From positions 12,787,057 through 12,851,056 of the forward strand of contig NC_058143.1 in assembly GCF_011075055.1 (NCBI RefSeq): a DNA stretch of 64,000 nt, in the 5' to 3' direction. Origin of the DNA: Mangifera indica. Its lineage: Eukaryota > Streptophyta > Magnoliopsida > Sapindales > Anacardiaceae. Both the position numbers and the translations under genes were made by a program. Shown in pieces: positions 60,836 to 64,000 of this stretch; the stretch's first letter is position 1; every line of letters starts with the position of its first letter. The notes beneath the pieces were generated by a model. That model saw only the letters and a list, made by a program, of their open reading frames with translations. It did not search any database and was not told the DNA's origin.

Positions 60836-61825
60836 TTGTTTTTTATAAAGAGTAAATTGGTTATTTACCAAATACTTATTAAAATATCTTAATTGTGAAA
60901 CGATTGGTGTGAAATTGACCATAACCCATTATATATGGGTAAATATGTAAATTCTCACATATGGGAGTTAATGACTGACGCCGACATCACCCAGCGATTG
61001 AGTAATGGACAAGCTCAACTTTATTTACAGCGAAGCTTTGCGTGATAAATGAATGGTGAGGCCACCTTCACATGCTTCAACATCAAGAGATTTACGTTTT
61101 CCTAAATTGATATGATTCCGTGGATGGAGTCATGGGAGCATATGCTCAAGTTTTGATTGATGGTTGATTCATCCCTACGTCTAGATTTTATCTATTTTTT
61201 GCGGTTGGTTTAATTTTAAAAATGTTTTAAAAATAAAATTATATATATTATTAAATAATTAAATAATTTTAAATTGAATACACAATAATATTTAATTATA
61301 TAATAATACTTTATATATGTATAAAAAATATATACATATAACAAAAATTTAAACATAAAATTAACTATAAAATGACCTAATAATCCTTCTATCTTTTCAA
61401 AGTTTTAGAAAAAGGGAATTACCAAAAAATAAAAAATAAAAAAAAAACATTGCCGACAGACTCGGTGGCATCTGCCTGGTGGGTGCATTCTAGCCATTAT
61501 TTTCATGTCCTTCCTCCTCCACTCACCATCCCATCCCTAATCGCCAAACCAAAATCAATCAATATTTTGTTGTTGCATGTTCTACCTTCATATTTCATCA
61601 TCAAAACAGTCAGACATGACATCCATTCCCGCCCCTTTTGATTCATACTTATATGGCATTGCAATCTCACCACCACACTTTCTTGGTTTCAACCAAATAA
61701 ATCTCGAAATTAAAAAAAGCAGAAAAAGAAAGAGAAATAAATGAGGGGGGAGAAAGGAGGATGAAGAAGAAAGAGAAAGAATGAGTCTTTTTTAATACGA
61801 GGTAATATGGTAATTACAGTTTTAC
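60836..61825. other. Intergenic DNA upstream of the PPR pseudogene
   Basis: Mostly AT-rich. No feature supported. Confidence 0.5.
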
Positions 61826-62800
61826 ACTGTGACCGCGGCAAAAAGAGTGTTTGATAAAATGCCTCAAAGAGACCTTGTTTTGGGGATTTTATGGTTATGG
61901 GTTCGAATTGAAATGTATGATATTGAAATTGCGCTTTTTTTGTGAGATTAATAGGGAGGAATTTACTAGTCTAAATCAAGTGGGCTGATCTGGCTTTTAA
62001 GAAGTGAATGTGCTAATATGGGGAGGTTAGAATTTAGGAGACAAGTTCATGGCATGGCTGTGAAGAATGGTGTGGTGACATTAGCTTATGTAAGGAACTC
62101 ATTGATGGATATGTACTTTATTTATGGGTTGTTTCATGACGCTGCTTTGTTGTTTCAACGCATGGGAGATAGAGATATTGCATGCACGGAATTGTATAAT
62201 CATGGGGTTCGTTCACCATTAACAATTTTGGAGAAGCTTGTAATTACTTTTCGGTCATGAGGAGAGAATCCTGCTCTTCTTCATGCTTCTGTTAGTCGTG
62301 CAGCATTAAATTGAGGAACCTTGATCAATGACCATATTATTAAAACTGGATTTGTGAAAATTATGTTTGTTGCGAGTTCATTAATTACAATGTAAGCAAA
62401 TTGTGGGAGCTTGGTTGATGCTGCTTGGGTGTCTGAAGAGATTGAGAATTGAATTGTGGTTTGTTGGATAACCAGGATTGCTGTTTACCAACAACATGGA
62501 TGTGCAGACCAAGGATGCTGATGAAATTAGAGGACTCGTGAGGTGAGTGGAGTTGGCAAGGAACCTGGATGCAGTTGGATTGGTGGTAAAAACAAACCTT
62601 TGTGTTTACAGTGCATGATGGATCACAATTTAAGACAACAGATTTACGAGATGTTAAGTACATTGGAGGACTTGGTGAAGAAGGAAGGTTATAGGGCTGA
62701 AACACAGGAGGCAATTTTTTTAGAAGAATACAAAGAACAGAGCTTGTGATACCATAAGTGAGACACTAGCACTTGCATTCTGATTCCTGATTCTTCCTGT
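61826..62800 (+). pseudogene. PPR-repeat (PLS/E class) protein pseudogene
   Basis: Pieces of one pentatricopeptide-repeat protein appear in order in shifting frames. First AKRVFDKMPQRDLV (from about 61838), then a stop. Next comes an open stretch at 62018-62260 with RRQVHGMAVKNG, YVRNSLMDMY and ALLFQRMGDRDI. Then NNFGEACNYFSVMRRES follows in the next frame (about 62220-62272). After that comes IKTGFVKIMFVASSLITM with a stop just after, GSLVDAAW, and finally an E-motif-like region at 62543-62749 (VSGVGKEPGCSW, then QIYEMLSTLEDLVKKEGY, LEEYKEQSL). A stop there is followed by an ETLALAF word in another frame. Such proteins bind organelle RNA and often guide C-to-U editing. This copy has many stops, frameshifts and missing repeats. 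It cannot encode a working protein. Confidence 0.85.
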
Positions 62801-64000
62801 TGGACTCTAATCTGGAAAAAGAACCTGTGCACTTGTGATGACTGTTATACAGTTATTAAGTTTGCCTCAGAGATTTTGAGAGGGGATTATTATTAGGGAC
62901 ATCTGCTGGTTTCATCAGTTTATTAAGTTTTCATGTTCCTACAGAGATTATTGTGATGAATTTAAATGAACTTCTGTCACCATTTTTCAGTCCTAATCTT
63001 TGCCATAGATAACAATATCTTTAAGTACGTTGATACAATTTAACCCAGACAAAATGTTGTAGCTTATAAATTCATTTCAAACTTTTTAGTCCTATCAAGA
63101 TATCTAACTCTAACCAATACTTGCTAATGTATTTGATTTCAGCTAGTAGACTATCATTCACTCTCTGCAAAACTTCCATCTAATTGTTGAGTAGATTTTC
63201 TTCAGAAATTCCTTCATTTCTAGCTTCCTCAGCTTATTCTCATAGACAAAGCTTCATTCTTTTAGTTAATCACATGTTTCTTTCTATTTCACCTGGAAAA
63301 CTAATGGGAAGAATCATTACGCATTGCAGGAATCAAAGATTAAGGTATGAGCTGGTTTTGCTTCAGTAAAGTACTCAAAGCGAGGCTTAATTAATCTATT
63401 TTTCCTTTTGTGATGCCTTGTTATAGACAACTGATGCACGGATTGAGAATGTAATGGAAGCACAAACATTTTGCAGCAAAGTATTAACCTCTTGTTTGCT
63501 ATCTTATATTAGTAACCAACAACTTTTACAAAACTTCACCAAGTTCATCCAGTACATTTTACAAAGCTGACTCTTTTTGGTACCAAGAAAACAAAGGGAA
63601 AGAAGTCTCTGAGGGAATAAAGTAGAAGTTGAAATTAAGGTCATCAAGATGCTCTTGGAGACACTTTGTAGATGCTTCCATCTAGTGGTGACTGGTGAAT
63701 GCTGGAACAATATTAGGTAATTTTCAGTCGCAGATGCTCCTTTCTTTACATGCTTTTTTGAAGATCAATTCCATTTATAGCATTCTGTTCCCATCAAGGA
63801 GGGCCAGCTTTACAGGGTATGTAATTCTCTAGGCTCACTTTGTAATCGTCATTGGCTTCCTCTTTCTAATTTCCATTACCTAGTGGAACCCTCTACTTTA
63901 TTTGTGTTATAATGTCCATAATATCAAATTTTATGCATGAAATGCAAAATGCTTGACATTTCTGTCAACTTCATCCTAGTAGACTGTCCCCATGTGAGCA
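62800..64000. other. Unassigned end of the window
   Basis: Base composition is less AT-rich than in the intergenic parts before it. Some short stretches could be exons; for example the sequence ending at 63818 is followed by GTATGT, a good splice-donor match. I do not recognise a product in any frame. Confidence 0.3.

Overview
The window looks like nuclear DNA of a flowering plant, most likely a eudicot. It is AT-rich and gene-poor. It contains an intronless type I (M-gamma) MADS-box gene, a two-exon RCI2/PMP3 gene, a decayed PPR gene, an Athila-lineage LTR retrotransposon primed by tRNA-Asp, a TRIM, a Ty1/copia relic, and several families of miniature DNA transposons. I cannot name the species.

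Layout. Positions 1-49148 hold three tandem copies of one ancestral segment: unit A (1-28005, left edge outside the window), unit B (28006-42543) and unit C (42544-49148, truncated on the right). Each unit carries a minus-strand AGL80-like MADS-box copy: 2071-2771 in A (broken), 30084-30783 in B (broken) and 44334-45035 in C (open, 233 codons). Units A and B also carry a plus-strand small-protein gene: 26204-26431 in A (cut short by a stop) and 40414-40674 in B (86 codons). The units differ mainly by insertions and deletions. A carries a 9.8-kb Athila-type element with 1292-bp LTRs (14971-24773), a TRIM, a Tourist-like MITE, a 1.4-kb unidentified insert, a 118-bp tandem repeat and two extra Mutator-like hairpin elements. 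B carries a solo LTR of the same Athila family in the opposite orientation, 18 bp from the homologous insertion point, and a hAT-type MITE. C lacks the hairpin elements of the middle section that A and B share, and carries a 65-bp inverted segment.

From 49149 to the end the DNA is outside the repeated segment. It holds a complete RCI2/PMP3 gene (52187-52458, minus) with a G-box and TATA box upstream, a Ty1/copia relic (about 56155-56640), two copies of one non-autonomous hAT element in opposite orientation (56996-58076 and 59766-60835), a PPR pseudogene (about 61826-62800), and otherwise AT-rich DNA in which I recognise nothing.

How it fits together. This is a small tandem cluster in which one MADS copy stays open while two decay, and in which mobile elements keep landing. 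Because the units are paralogous, several insertions can be checked against an empty site inside this same window. Left-arm similarity between A and B is much higher than right-arm similarity, which suggests recent gene conversion or a second, smaller duplication.
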